This document shows positions 1 to 8,374 of a DNA stretch of 64,000 bases, piece after piece. Origin of the DNA: Nitrosopumilus sp. (lineage in GTDB: Archaea; Thermoproteota; Nitrososphaeria; Nitrososphaerales; Nitrosopumilaceae); assembly GCF_025699255.1 (NCBI RefSeq), contig NZ_JAILWA010000001.1, positions 1-64,000 on the forward strand, written 5' to 3'. Every line of letters begins with the position of its first letter. The stretch's first letter is position 1. The notes below the pieces were generated by a model, which saw nothing but the letters and a program-made list of their open reading frames with translations, ran no database searches and was not told the DNA's origin. Position numbers and translations under genes: made by a program.

Positions 1-79
1 AAAATGAATTGGAAACCCCCATTGAAAATGAATTGGAAACCCCCATTGAAAATGAATTGGAAACCCCCATTGAAAATGA
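1..79 (+). repeat. 24-bp in-frame tandem repeat, 3.3 copies
   Basis: The unit aaaatgaattggaaaccccc-attg is repeated identically at 1-24, 25-48 and 49-72, with a partial fourth copy to 79. It encodes the acidic, proline-containing octapeptide ELETPIEN and may continue left of the window. Perfect identity between copies points to recent slippage or recombination. Confidence 0.95.
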
Positions 80-656
80 TCAAATATTAAACAGCGACGT
101 TCCTATGTTGGATGAAATTGATTCTTCAAAATTCCCTGAAATAAATAATGTCGATGATCATCTTTTGTTTATTACTGATTATGATGGTGCTCGAAGCGTG
201 ATTGTTGAGGGTAGTAATGGCTTGATTGTTATTGATACACTAAATTCATATGAATCTGCTAGTAAAATATTTGATAAACTAAACTTATCTTTTGATAAAC
301 CTGTTAAAACCATAATCCTCACTACAATTAATACTAATACTCATAGTGCTTCTAATGCTTTTGTCGAACAAGGTGATGGAGATGTGGAGATTATAATCCA
401 TGAAGATTTGTTAGATGCATTTCTTGATGAACATGATGCAAATATTCCAAATCTCATAACTTTTTCATCAGAATTCTCTTTAGATGTATCTGATGTACAA
501 ATGACTATTGTGTTTGGTGAGGGAAATGACTCTTATCAAACATATGCCTTTTTGCCCTCCATTGACGGTGTAATTGTTGGGGATAGCTCCCATGGAATTT
601 CACCTTTTGTTTTTCAGATGCGTTACTTGCAAAATTTTGAGCAAAATAACCAATAA
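1..656 (+). CDS. Metallo-beta-lactamase-fold-like protein, metal site lost (5' truncated)
   Basis: The frame is open to the left edge, so the N-terminus is outside the window. The visible protein starts with three copies of the octapeptide ELETPIEN. After residue about 45 the pattern VIVEGSNGLIVIDT ... VKTIILTTIN resembles the first strands of alkyl-sulfatase / metallo-beta-lactamase domains. In active members this strand is followed by HxHxDH; here the residues are NTNTHSAS, so zinc ligands appear to be lost. A later VIVGDSSHG could match the second half of the fold. The assignment rests on fold-like pattern only. A non-catalytic or binding role is inference. Confidence 0.5.
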   Translation, partial: NELETPIENELETPIENELETPIENDQILNSDVPMLDEIDSSKFPEINNVDDHLLFITDYDGARSVIVEGSNGLIVIDTLNSYESASKIFDKLNLSFDKPVKTIILTTINTNTHSASNAFVEQGDGDVEIIIHEDLLDAFLDEHDANIPNLITFSSEFSLDVSDVQMTIVFGEGNDSYQTYAFLPSIDGVIVGDSSHGISPFVFQMRYLQNFEQNNQ

Positions 657-696
657 TTATTAATAGTCAACCTGCCAAATATAGGTTGACCTAATA

Positions 697-1275
697 ATGG
701 TGAGTCATATTGAGCCTGATTTAAAATCATACGAACGAGAACGAGTAGTTTTTGAAGCAATCAAATCTAATCCTAACTTACACCATAATGCTTTGCTCAA
801 ACAAATTGTTCCACAATATATGGCAAAAACAACTTTTGAAAAAACAAGAGATTCCTTGTTAGAAAAAGAAATTATTTTTGTTAAAAAACAAGGCAACATG
901 AAGTTTTATTTTCCAGAACCTGATTTTGAAATAAAATTTCAACATCGAATTGAACAAAAAACGAATAACTCATTCCATAATTTAAAATTACAACTTAGGA
1001 GACTGAGCACAGATTATCCTCACAAAGACATCAACGAAAAAATATTGCTCATTGACACAATCTTGAAAAATTTGATTTTTACCGATAACGGGTTTACCTT
1101 TTTAGACTCCATGAAAAATCCTAAAAAAACATTATACCGAGATGAACATTTACTTATACAACAATTATTTAACCAACTTTTTCAGGTGATTAGAAAAGAT
1201 AAAGATTTTGGAATCGTTTTTCCTACTGTGATGAGCAATTTAGTACAATTAACCCCTCAAAAATTTACTGAATAA
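697..1275 (+). CDS. Winged-helix-like DNA-binding protein
   Basis: 192 residues. Residues about 12-72 read as a winged helix: a helix with ERVVFEAIKSNPNLHHNALL, a second helix around TTFEKTRDSLLEKE, and a wing around IIFVKKQGNMKFYF. The rest is helical and may dimerise. The gene is alone, 40 bp after the metallo-beta-lactamase-like gene, and ends just before a small unknown gene. Target and ligand cannot be read from the sequence. It is probably one of the many small transcription regulators of this lineage. Confidence 0.55.
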   Translation: MVSHIEPDLKSYERERVVFEAIKSNPNLHHNALLKQIVPQYMAKTTFEKTRDSLLEKEIIFVKKQGNMKFYFPEPDFEIKFQHRIEQKTNNSFHNLKLQLRRLSTDYPHKDINEKILLIDTILKNLIFTDNGFTFLDSMKNPKKTLYRDEHLLIQQLFNQLFQVIRKDKDFGIVFPTVMSNLVQLTPQKFTE

Positions 1276-1321
1276 ATAGAATCTCATCTAGTTATTTATT
1301 CAGGGTTGTTTTTGTAATATT

Positions 1322-1555
1322 ATGGGATTGCTTTATACTAAATTTTATATGGATTTTGACGATGAAGAATGGGAGCAGATCTCAAATAATCCAATAATCT
1401 TCCAAACAACCAAAAATAATGTTAGTCTGGAAATTGAGGATACTTCTCATAAATCTTACAAAATTAATTTTAAAGAAGGTGGGAAACTTAACATGTTTAG
1501 AGTAACTGGAAAATTCAGAATTACTTGGGATGATGAAGATATACTTGAACTCTAA
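1322..1555 (+). CDS. Small acidic protein of unknown function
   Basis: 77 residues, not recognised. It is acidic (DFDDEEWEQI near the start, DDEDILEL at the end) and predicted mostly beta, with alternating hydrophobic residues in KSYKINFKEGGKLNMFRVTG. No signal peptide or membrane span. The start is an ATG directly after a T-rich stretch, as expected for leaderless transcripts. Confidence 0.55.
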   Translation: MGLLYTKFYMDFDDEEWEQISNNPIIFQTTKNNVSLEIEDTSHKSYKINFKEGGKLNMFRVTGKFRITWDDEDILEL

Positions 1556-1586
1556 AAATAATAATGAGTATTTTTAAAATAATATT

Positions 1587-1817
1587 GTGTCATTAGAAGC
1601 AAACATTCGAGAAATATTGAAAAATTTTGATCATACTTCCTCAGAAAATTTTTTGAGGGTATTAGAAGAAATTCAACCCTCTTTCAAAAGTCCTCTCATT
1701 TCAGAATATCTTCAAGGAAAAATCCAAAAAATTTTAGATTCTGAATTAGAAGAGGATAAAAAGAAACAGTGTAAGGCATTGACCCCTTATTTTGATTGGT
1801 ATTTGCAAGGATTATGA
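1587..1817 (+). CDS. Small helical protein of unknown function
   Basis: 76 residues from a GTG start; not recognised. Helical and amphipathic (REILKNFDHTSSENFLRVL; KIQKILDSELEEDKKKQ) with a hydrophobic YFDWYL end. It follows the previous small gene by 31 bp, so the two could be co-transcribed. Its last codons overlap the end of the convergent gene on the other strand by 6 bp. Confidence 0.5.
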   Translation: MSLEANIREILKNFDHTSSENFLRVLEEIQPSFKSPLISEYLQGKIQKILDSELEEDKKKQCKALTPYFDWYLQGL

Positions 1818-2240
1818 TTCTTCAGAAAACTGATTAATTTTATCTAATGCTGTTTTGATGAGTTTCAGATCTGTTCTGGCCTTGGCCATGTCTCCTACAA
1901 GTTTTATAAAATACTCATATCCTGTATCTTCCGCTTTGTGAATATCTGCTTCATAACACGTTAATGCTTTTTCAAAAAATGGTATGTCTTCTTGTAGTTT
2001 GTTTGTATTTTGAAATATGTCAAGATTTTTTTCAATTTTTTCAATTGTTTCATTAATTTTTGGAACTGTTTTTCTGGCTTGTTGGTTCAAAACCGATGCA
2101 AACATTGCGGCTGAATCCTTTAACTCTGGACTATCATTAAGCGTCTTTAGTCTTTTTTTATAATGATTTAATGCCTTAAGAATAATTTCATATCCTCCCT
2201 CTTCTTTAAAATAAATTCCTCCTAACCAGACTTTGGTCAT
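1812..2240 (-). CDS. Conserved helical protein of unknown function
   Basis: 142 residues, almost all helix, soluble, no cysteine cluster. It reads as helical hairpins (ILKALNHYKKRLKTLND; KINETIEKIEKNLDIFQ; KARTDLKLIKTALDKIN), as in small four-helix-bundle proteins. No catalytic motif is visible. It is convergent with, and overlaps by 6 bp, the gene before it. I do not recognise a family. Confidence 0.6.
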   Translation of the reverse strand: MTKVWLGGIYFKEEGGYEIILKALNHYKKRLKTLNDSPELKDSAAMFASVLNQQARKTVPKINETIEKIEKNLDIFQNTNKLQEDIPFFEKALTCYEADIHKAEDTGYEYFIKLVGDMAKARTDLKLIKTALDKINQFSEES

Positions 2241-2525
2241 ACTTGTCTTTAATCTTCATGGATTATTATAATTTAGTTACAGTTTGCTATTAGTATGATT
2301 TGTGTTTGTTTTTAATATGTTTATAAATTCTATTTATGATCTGATTGCATCTTATGAATTTGGTATGAAAAACTCAATACAAATTATCCTATGTTATGCT
2401 TACTCAATTTATTGTAGAATGATTCTTATCAGAATAAAATTGTTAGTAAACTGAGAAGTGTTATTTTGTAAAAACTGTTTATATGTCATTGTGGTTAATG
2501 AATACAAAAATTTACTTTCTCAAGT

Positions 2526-2750
2526 TTAAACATCATATTTTTCCTGAATAGGAGGTTCATTTCTGTTTATGAGATATAATAGAATTCCAGCTAAGGTAAC
2601 TCCAATTCCACTTAATCCAATAAACGTACCTGTATTTTTGATTGAACGAAATAACTGATCAGTTTCACCAATTTGAATTGAATAATACATCAATAGCCCT
2701 AAAATGAACATTAGCCCTCCTACTATTATTAATAATACACCTGTTTTCAT
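2526..2750 (-). CDS. Small membrane protein, two spans
   Basis: 74 residues with two hydrophobic segments, residues about 3-25 (VLLIIVGGLMFILGLLMYYS) and 41-62 (FIGLSGIGVTLAGILLYLI), joined by a short polar loop and followed by a short charged tail. Proteins of this shape are common in thaumarchaeal genomes and usually unassigned. It is divergent from the cupredoxin gene; the 94-bp spacer probably holds both promoters. Confidence 0.65.
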   Translation of the reverse strand: MKTGVLLIIVGGLMFILGLLMYYSIQIGETDQLFRSIKNTGTFIGLSGIGVTLAGILLYLINRNEPPIQEKYDV

Positions 2751-2844
2751 ATTCGAGTTTGTGTTTTCTGATTAATAAATTACAATAATGTTCATTGTGA
2801 TGAACAGGAGAAAACCTTTTAGTCACTAATATGAAAAAATTACT

Positions 2845-3651
2845 ATGAATTACTTGTTTTTGATTGGCGCTTTATTTTTAATTTCTATATCTGCAACATC
2901 TTTTGCATATGCACAAAGTACCTACGACGTGAAAATCCCTACAGGTGCAGCAAGTCCCGATGCCCCATATTTCTGGCAAAGTGTAAAAGATGGCTCCACT
3001 GATGGTCACGTTGATATTTTAGTTGGTGATACAATCACTTGGAAGAATGCTGATACTGCTACGCATACAGTTACTTCTGGAACTGCGACAGATGGTCCTG
3101 ATGGTCTTTTTGATAGTGGATTATTTGCTCCTGGCCAATCTTTTTCATTTACATATGATGATATTGGAGATTACCCTTACTATTGTATAGTTCATCCATG
3201 GATGGAGGGAACAATTTTTGTTACTGCCGGATATTCAATAATCCCAAATGTTGGAAAATCTATTGGTGATGGAAATACCCATTTTGATGTTGAGTACAAA
3301 TTTAATCGCTTATTAGCAAACCCTGAAATTAATCAAGATCAAAAATCCATAACATTTGAAATTGTAGGTCAATCTCAGAGTGATGATCATAGTTTAGAAT
3401 TACGATTGCCTTCAAAATTAATTGATGGGAATTTTATACTTTGGGTTGATGGAGAAAAAATCTCCGATTACGAACAAGTAAAAGAAGGGGATCTCAACAC
3501 ATTATTCATTGAATTAACCAAGGATTCCAAAATCCTTACAATAACAGGTACTTCAATTGTTCCAGAATTTGGCTCAATGGCAATGATAATTTTTGGAATC
3601 TCAATTGTATCTATGCTTGTTTTAAGTCAGAAAAATAGAATTAAATTCTAA
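2845..3651 (+). CDS. Secreted cupredoxin with PEFG-CTERM sorting signal
   Basis: 268 residues. Signal peptide 1-23 (ending SFAYA). Residues about 45-130 form a plastocyanin-like domain. The type I copper ligands are visible: the first His in ATHTVTSG and then C, H and M in YYCIVHPWMEG. A second beta domain follows. The C-terminus has VPEFG, a hydrophobic span and a basic tail (KNRIKF), the PEFG-CTERM pattern known from thaumarchaea and linked to archaeosortase processing. So the protein is exported, binds copper and is probably anchored or trimmed at the surface. Blue copper proteins are thought to carry electrons in ammonia oxidation; the specific partner is unknown. Confidence 0.88.
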   Translation: MNYLFLIGALFLISISATSFAYAQSTYDVKIPTGAASPDAPYFWQSVKDGSTDGHVDILVGDTITWKNADTATHTVTSGTATDGPDGLFDSGLFAPGQSFSFTYDDIGDYPYYCIVHPWMEGTIFVTAGYSIIPNVGKSIGDGNTHFDVEYKFNRLLANPEINQDQKSITFEIVGQSQSDDHSLELRLPSKLIDGNFILWVDGEKISDYEQVKEGDLNTLFIELTKDSKILTITGTSIVPEFGSMAMIIFGISIVSMLVLSQKNRIKF

Positions 3652-3789
3652 GATCATTTAGCCTCAAAATCATTAATTTGATAGATTTTCTGTAAATTAA
3701 TGTGATCTTAATCACCTAAAGTTAATTTGAAAGTGAATTATTTTTAAAAAGTTATTTTTACTGGGTTTGATAAAAAATTAATCATAAGC

Positions 3790-5229
3790 ATGGAAAATCA
3801 AACACAATATCTCTCACTTTCACAGACCATTGCTAAAGTAAATGAGTTAATTGATAGTGGAAATGGGGATGCAGGAAGATTATACCATATTATGGAATTT
3901 TTGAAAAGCAACAGGCCCTTATATCAATCAGATAAAAGGTATCTTGAAAATAAACTAAACTCATCATTCTCAGTTGATGATAAACTTGAAGAAGAAAATG
4001 AACTTTTACCAAAAATCAAAAATTTAATAGATGTAGGTAATGGTGATCCTGGAAGATTACAGTATATCTATGATACTCTTGCAAAAAATAAATCTCTTTA
4101 TCAGTCAGATGCTGACTATTTACAGTCAAAACTAAACTCAACAACAGTTGGTTTTTCTGATAAACCTACTGTGACAAAATCTTCTACATCGTTATCTTTT
4201 GAAGACATACCTGCAAAAATTAATGAAACTGTTCCCGACACAATTCCTCAAAAAGCCAAAGGAAGTATGCCTAAAGGATGGTCTGTGGAAAATAAATCTA
4301 AAGAATTAGACCAAATTAAACAAACAATATCTGAGGAAGAACAAAAACTTAAAACTCAAGAAAAAATTAATGACGAGCTTAGTTTACAGCGCTCAAATTT
4401 ATCTCAATTAGTATCACACAGAAAACAATATGAAGAAAAAATAACTCGTGAAAAATCTGCACTTGAATCACAAATACAAGAAGAGCGTGTAAAAATTGAA
4501 ACTCAAACAAAACTATCTGCCGAAATAATTCACCAAAAAGATGAACTTGATAAAGTCAAAAAAGAAAGAACTGCAATCCTTAAAAAAATTAATTCTGAAA
4601 AAGCAAAAATTTCCAAAGATATCTTATCACAAAAAAGACAACTAGTACAAGCACAATTAGAACAAGAAAAAATTGAAAAGCAAGTAAATCGTGAGCAGGA
4701 ACTTCTCTCAAAAATGGCGTCTGAACAAAAATCTAGACTATTAGAACAGGCACAAATTGCTCGTGATATTACTTCAAAACAAAATGAATTGGAAAAAACC
4801 AAACAAGATTATGATGATATTGTGTCTCAGGTTAATTTGGAAAAAGAGAAATTTGCTGAATCTGAAAACCTTAAAAAATTAATTAAGGTTCAAGAAAAGG
4901 ATTTGATTCAAGCTAAGGAAGAACGATTAAAATTAATCAATGTTATTACGGCTGAAAAAGAATTAATTTCAAAAAAAATGAAAGAGGAGAAATTAAAATT
5001 GAAATCTCAAAAAGATCTGACTGCACAATTGAAAAAAGAGGAAAAAGCTTATGACTCCCTAAAAAAGAAACGCGAAAAAATCGAATTACAAATAAAGAGT
5101 AAAAACCAAAAATTAAAAGAAAAACAACAAAAATTAAAAAAACAAATTTCTGAAAAAGACAAGAAATTGAAAACTATTTCCAAACAATTATCTGCAAAAA
5201 AACCTAAAAAATCAACCAAAAAGAAATAG
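3790..5229 (+). CDS. Long coiled-coil protein with duplicated N-terminal module
   Basis: 479 residues. Two copies of a module of about 45 residues at 15-60 and 75-117 share LID.GNGD.GRL..I...L......LYQSD..YL..KLNS. A short linker leads to a coiled coil from about residue 165 to the Lys-rich C-terminus (KKPKKSTKKK), with regular heptads and very high Lys, Glu and Gln content. No membrane span or ATPase motif, so it is not an SMC protein. The N-terminal module resembles short helical modules found at the ends of archaeal membrane or filament proteins. A structural or scaffold role is inference. Confidence 0.7.
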   Translation: MENQTQYLSLSQTIAKVNELIDSGNGDAGRLYHIMEFLKSNRPLYQSDKRYLENKLNSSFSVDDKLEEENELLPKIKNLIDVGNGDPGRLQYIYDTLAKNKSLYQSDADYLQSKLNSTTVGFSDKPTVTKSSTSLSFEDIPAKINETVPDTIPQKAKGSMPKGWSVENKSKELDQIKQTISEEEQKLKTQEKINDELSLQRSNLSQLVSHRKQYEEKITREKSALESQIQEERVKIETQTKLSAEIIHQKDELDKVKKERTAILKKINSEKAKISKDILSQKRQLVQAQLEQEKIEKQVNREQELLSKMASEQKSRLLEQAQIARDITSKQNELEKTKQDYDDIVSQVNLEKEKFAESENLKKLIKVQEKDLIQAKEERLKLINVITAEKELISKKMKEEKLKLKSQKDLTAQLKKEEKAYDSLKKKREKIELQIKSKNQKLKEKQQKLKKQISEKDKKLKTISKQLSAKKPKKSTKKK

Positions 5230-5847
5230 TTATTTTATTTTGATTGTAATTTCTTCGCCGTTACCAATTGATGATGTGATTGTTTTTACCTGTGGATGTT
5301 GTTTTAAATATTCTGAAAATTTTTTCATACCTGCTCTGTATTTTTCTGGGTATAGCATATTGTCTGTAATGATTACTCCTCCAACTATGACCATTGGCAA
5401 AACTAGATCGAAATATTCTTTAACATTTTCTTTGTCTGCATCGATTAAAACTAGATCAAAACCTTTTCTATTTTCATCTTTTTCATTCATTGCTTCTAAG
5501 ATTTTTTTTGCGTTGCCTTCTTTTATCGCAATATGATCACTTGTTCCTGATTTTTCAAAATTTTCCATTGCCCTTCTAATTTTATTGGGGTTTTGTTCAA
5601 TTGTGATGATTTTTCCTGAATTCTCCATTATTGCTTCTGCACACCATATTGTTGAATATCCTACGGATGTCCCGATTTCAAGCATATTTTTTGCATTTTT
5701 CATGCGTAAAATCATGTTTAGCATTTCTCCTGTTTCTTTGGTAATTGCAAGCATTCTGTCTTGTGGAGGAACATCGATTTTTCTTGTTTTTTCAAGATTT
5801 GATTGATTTTCTAACTCATGGAGTATTTTTACTATTGATTCATTCAT
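5230..5847 (-). CDS. SAM-dependent O-methyltransferase, class I
   Basis: 205 residues. A Rossmann-type SAM site is visible: LEIGTSVGYST (motif I), then IITIEQNP with the acidic ribose-binding Glu, and DLVLIDADKE followed by GGVIITDNML. The sequence order and length match the caffeoyl-CoA / catechol O-methyltransferase-like family 3, which uses a divalent metal; the Asp in LIDAD and the DN of ITDN are likely metal ligands. The substrate is not known. The stop codon abuts the stop of the coiled-coil gene, so the two genes are convergent without a spacer. Confidence 0.85.
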   Translation of the reverse strand: MNESIVKILHELENQSNLEKTRKIDVPPQDRMLAITKETGEMLNMILRMKNAKNMLEIGTSVGYSTIWCAEAIMENSGKIITIEQNPNKIRRAMENFEKSGTSDHIAIKEGNAKKILEAMNEKDENRKGFDLVLIDADKENVKEYFDLVLPMVIVGGVIITDNMLYPEKYRAGMKKFSEYLKQHPQVKTITSSIGNGEEITIKIK

Positions 5848-5945
5848 CGTGTGTGATCTGTTTATTGAGTTTTAATTCTCTTTTGAATTTTTTCTTTTTA
5901 AGAGATTTGATAGCTTATATTTAGTCCATATTTTTTTGTAGGTAT

Positions 5946-6323
5946 ATGGCTTCTTCAAAAATAGATTTACTTGATGTAGTTCAAAAAATTCTCAAATTAG
6001 ATACTAAAATGAGATTTGCAGCCATTATTGATTCTAAAGGAAATATTAGAGAAGCCATAATGAAAACAGGAAAAACTAATCTAAAATCCCAAAAAGAAGA
6101 AGAGCATTTTTGTAAACAGGTTGCCCAAAGACGTTCCATGAGAAAAGAGTTTGACAGATCTCTTGGAAAAGTAAGATATGTTCATGTTGAAAGAGAAAAA
6201 GTTTCTCAAATGGTGATTTACACTAAACGAAATATTGTATATTTTACAATGGAACCTGAAATGCCTATTAACACAAAAATCCGATTAATCACTAAAATCA
6301 AAAAAATCACATCTTCACTTTAA
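5946..6323 (+). CDS. Conserved thaumarchaeal protein, possibly roadblock-like
   Basis: 125 residues. The pattern MRFAAIIDSKGNIREAIM, then a helical stretch, then VSQMVIYTKRNIVYFTMEPEM resembles the alternating beta-helix-beta layout of roadblock/LC7 or profilin-like small domains, which many archaea carry as multiple copies. No catalytic residues stand out. The link to roadblock proteins is by pattern only. Confidence 0.55.
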   Translation: MASSKIDLLDVVQKILKLDTKMRFAAIIDSKGNIREAIMKTGKTNLKSQKEEEHFCKQVAQRRSMRKEFDRSLGKVRYVHVEREKVSQMVIYTKRNIVYFTMEPEMPINTKIRLITKIKKITSSL

Positions 6324-6347
6324 TCAAACCTCTTTGTTTTCATTGCT

Positions 6348-6692
6348 ATGGTATTTCAAAAATATCTTGGTGATTCAAAGATGTTTGAATATGATAAATA
6401 CTATCGTGAATGTCAACAACAAAACAAACCCTTTATCAAAGCAAAGATTAACCCTGCCCATGGAAATTATTTTGTACAAATCGATTTGATTACATGTGAT
6501 TACAAGTTATCCAAAGATGATAAAATCCAAATTGAGAAATTCATTCGAGATGAAATTGAATACATAAAATCCCATTTGAAATATGATTTTCATGGGTATC
6601 ATATTACCAAAGAACTTGCGTGGTTTGATGGTATTTCGTCCCCTCATCTGGATTCCTTTTGTAATTTTTTATATGATTTAACTAGGGTTTGA
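6348..6692 (+). CDS. Hypothetical protein
   Basis: 114 residues, not recognised. Soluble, mixed composition, with a central DDKIQIEKFIRDEIEYIKSH helix and a histidine-rich middle (KYDFHGYHITKE). It starts 24 bp after the preceding gene and is probably co-transcribed with it. Its stop is directly followed by the stop of the convergent gene on the other strand. Confidence 0.55.
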   Translation: MVFQKYLGDSKMFEYDKYYRECQQQNKPFIKAKINPAHGNYFVQIDLITCDYKLSKDDKIQIEKFIRDEIEYIKSHLKYDFHGYHITKELAWFDGISSPHLDSFCNFLYDLTRV

Positions 6693-6899
6693 TTAAAATC
6701 TGATCAGGTTTTTTAGAATTTTATCTATAACCTGAATTTCTTGTTTTCTTTCTTTAATCGTAGATTTGTTCCATTCTTTGGCAAATTCTGATTTTTTATC
6801 CAATTTTTCTAATTCTTCTATGTATTTGACAAGGTGAATCTTGTAGTCCTGCAGCAAATCCAAATACTTGTTGTGCTTTTTTTCAGTTGGTGTTGTCAT
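6693..6899 (-). CDS. Small helical protein of unknown function
   Basis: 68 residues, charged and helical throughout (KYLDLLQDYKIHLVKYIEEL; KERKQEIQVIDKILKNLI). It overlaps the upstream gene by 17 bp in another frame, which suggests coupled translation from one mRNA. Both products are short two-helix proteins and could form one complex, but that is inference. Confidence 0.5.
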   Translation of the reverse strand: MTTPTEKKHNKYLDLLQDYKIHLVKYIEELEKLDKKSEFAKEWNKSTIKERKQEIQVIDKILKNLIRF

Positions 6900-7116
6900 C
6901 CCATTCTTCCTCTTTAATATCTGGAAACATATCTCTAATCCGTTTTTTGTCTTTCTCCATTGCTTTTATTCTGTTATCTAAATGAGTGATTATTGCAGGT
7001 TCTGATTCTTGTTTTCTTTCATCTTGAATTTGGGTGATGACTTTGGTTAATGATCTGTAATATGTTAAATGATTCTTTTTTGATTCTTCTGATGTATCTT
7101 CTTCTTTTATGTCCAC
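6883..7116 (-). CDS. Small charged helical protein of unknown function
   Basis: 77 residues, predicted as two helices with many Lys and Glu residues (YRSLTKVITQIQDERKQE; HLDNRIKAMEKDKKRIRDMF). First gene of a two-gene unit with the overlapping 68-residue gene. The upstream spacer to the divergent PIN-like gene is 92 bp. No known motif. Confidence 0.5.
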   Translation of the reverse strand: MDIKEEDTSEESKKNHLTYYRSLTKVITQIQDERKQESEPAIITHLDNRIKAMEKDKKRIRDMFPDIKEEEWDDNTN

Positions 7117-7208
7117 ATTTTTTTATAATATTTTAAAGATAAGAACTTGATCTTTCTGATTGTCCTATAGAATAATCCTTAAGTTATATTGAAAAATCAA
7201 TTAATTTA

Positions 7209-7499
7209 TTGAAAAATGTGCTTATAGATCAAAATATTAAATTTTTAACAAATAACGATTATCAACATCATCTTGAAAACTATGATGAAATATTTGTAGT
7301 TGGCAAAGATTTGAAGCAAAGAGAATATGATGAAGGTTTAGCAAAATTTTGTATAGAAAACAAATGTGATCTATTGACTGCAGATAATAGAGCATATACT
7401 CATTTTCTTGCTGAAAAAATAAAAACTGTTCAAATATCTGAACTATTCTACGATGAAAAAGCTGATAGGCCTATCTATCTTGTTAGGATAATTGACTAG
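7209..7499 (+). CDS. Small PIN-like / DUF5615-type protein
   Basis: 96 residues from a TTG start. The N-terminal VLIDQNIKFL and the later CDLLTADNRAYTHFL, separated by a short alpha/beta stretch, are arranged like the acidic residues of small PIN-like nuclease domains: an early Asp, a middle acidic pair (QREYDE), and DLLTADN near the end. Proteins of this size are often toxins or RNA-processing nucleases. No antitoxin sits next to it on the same strand. The next gene is a convergent regulator overlapping by 4 bp. Nuclease function is inference from the pattern. Confidence 0.5.
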   Translation: MKNVLIDQNIKFLTNNDYQHHLENYDEIFVVGKDLKQREYDEGLAKFCIENKCDLLTADNRAYTHFLAEKIKTVQISELFYDEKADRPIYLVRIID

Positions 7500-8062
7500 T
7501 TTACATTCTTTGAATCTATGTGTGAGATTCTTAAATTTGCAAGAACTTCATTGAGAAAGCCATCTTCCTCTTGATGTGTAATACTATTCATGATCGATTC
7601 CCAACAATCATTAATCTTTCTAATTATTTGAGAATACATTTTATCCTTTTTAAATGCCGGATAATAGGACAACAATTTCATTATTCCATCAGTAGATTGT
7701 ATGATTTGTATTTGATGAATAATTGATCTTAATCTTTCATGAAATGAAAAATTTTCTTCTTTGGATATTTTTTCAAAACTTGAAATTTCTTCATAAATCA
7801 TTTCTACTTCTTTATGCAAATTTTTAAGTTGACTGTTTACTGACTCAGATAAATTAATCAACTCATATTCTATGTGGGACCTACTGTGGACTTTTTTATC
7901 TATTTCACCTGCTTCTACTAGGGCACTTATTTCTCGATATACTATTTTCTCACTGCCTACTTTTTCTATGACTCTTTTTGCTAATTCTGTACCCCGTATT
8001 CTTCCATTTTCATTTAATATTCTAATAATTTCTGTTTTGATAATTTCTGAATTTTTGTCCAT
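7496..8062 (-). CDS. Winged-helix regulator with coiled-coil tail
   Basis: 188 residues. Residues 5-75 read as a winged helix: ETIRILNENGRIRG-like first helix (IIRILNENGRIRGTELAKRV), recognition helix in IVYREISALVEAGEI and a wing with HSRSHIEYELI. The remainder is a helical region with heptads (NSQLKNLHKEVEMIYEEISS). It follows an acidic 77-residue gene by 9 bp on the same strand, so the pair is probably one transcript. The target is unknown. Confidence 0.6.
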   Translation of the reverse strand: MDKNSEIIKTEIIRILNENGRIRGTELAKRVIEKVGSEKIVYREISALVEAGEIDKKVHSRSHIEYELINLSESVNSQLKNLHKEVEMIYEEISSFEKISKEENFSFHERLRSIIHQIQIIQSTDGIMKLLSYYPAFKKDKMYSQIIRKINDCWESIMNSITHQEEDGFLNEVLANLRISHIDSKNVN

Positions 8063-8071
8063 TATTTTCTC

Positions 8072-8305
8072 CTATTTTTGATATTTTTCAAGAACTATTT
8101 TTTCCCCATTCTTATTTATCTCGGTTATTAGATTTTCTAATATCTCTATTCCTTTTCGTATTGGTTCTTTTTCTAAATTTTTGTACTCTAATTTTTGTTT
8201 TAAAATCATTTTTTCATTATTTACAAAACTAAGTAAAGGTACATTTTCTCCCATATTCAAATTTATGAAAAAATCAATATATTCTTCAGTTGATCTTATT
8301 GCCAT
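8072..8305 (-). CDS. Small protein upstream of the winged-helix regulator
   Basis: 77 residues, unknown. Helical second half (MILKQKLEYKNLEKEPIRKG; ENLITEINKNGEKIVLEKYQ). First gene of a probable two-gene unit with the winged-helix gene. A role as the partner or ligand sensor of that regulator is possible but not shown. Confidence 0.5.
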   Translation of the reverse strand: MAIRSTEEYIDFFINLNMGENVPLLSFVNNEKMILKQKLEYKNLEKEPIRKGIEILENLITEINKNGEKIVLEKYQK

Positions 8306-8374
8306 GTTTGTTTCTTCCTAGTATTTACTTGAACTTCTAAGTATACTTATTTACAATTTTGTTAATATTGATTT

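Noticed and set aside
2241-2525. Spacer before the two-span membrane gene
   Set aside because: Read on both strands: no ORF of interest, no strong hairpin, ordinary AT-rich spacer.
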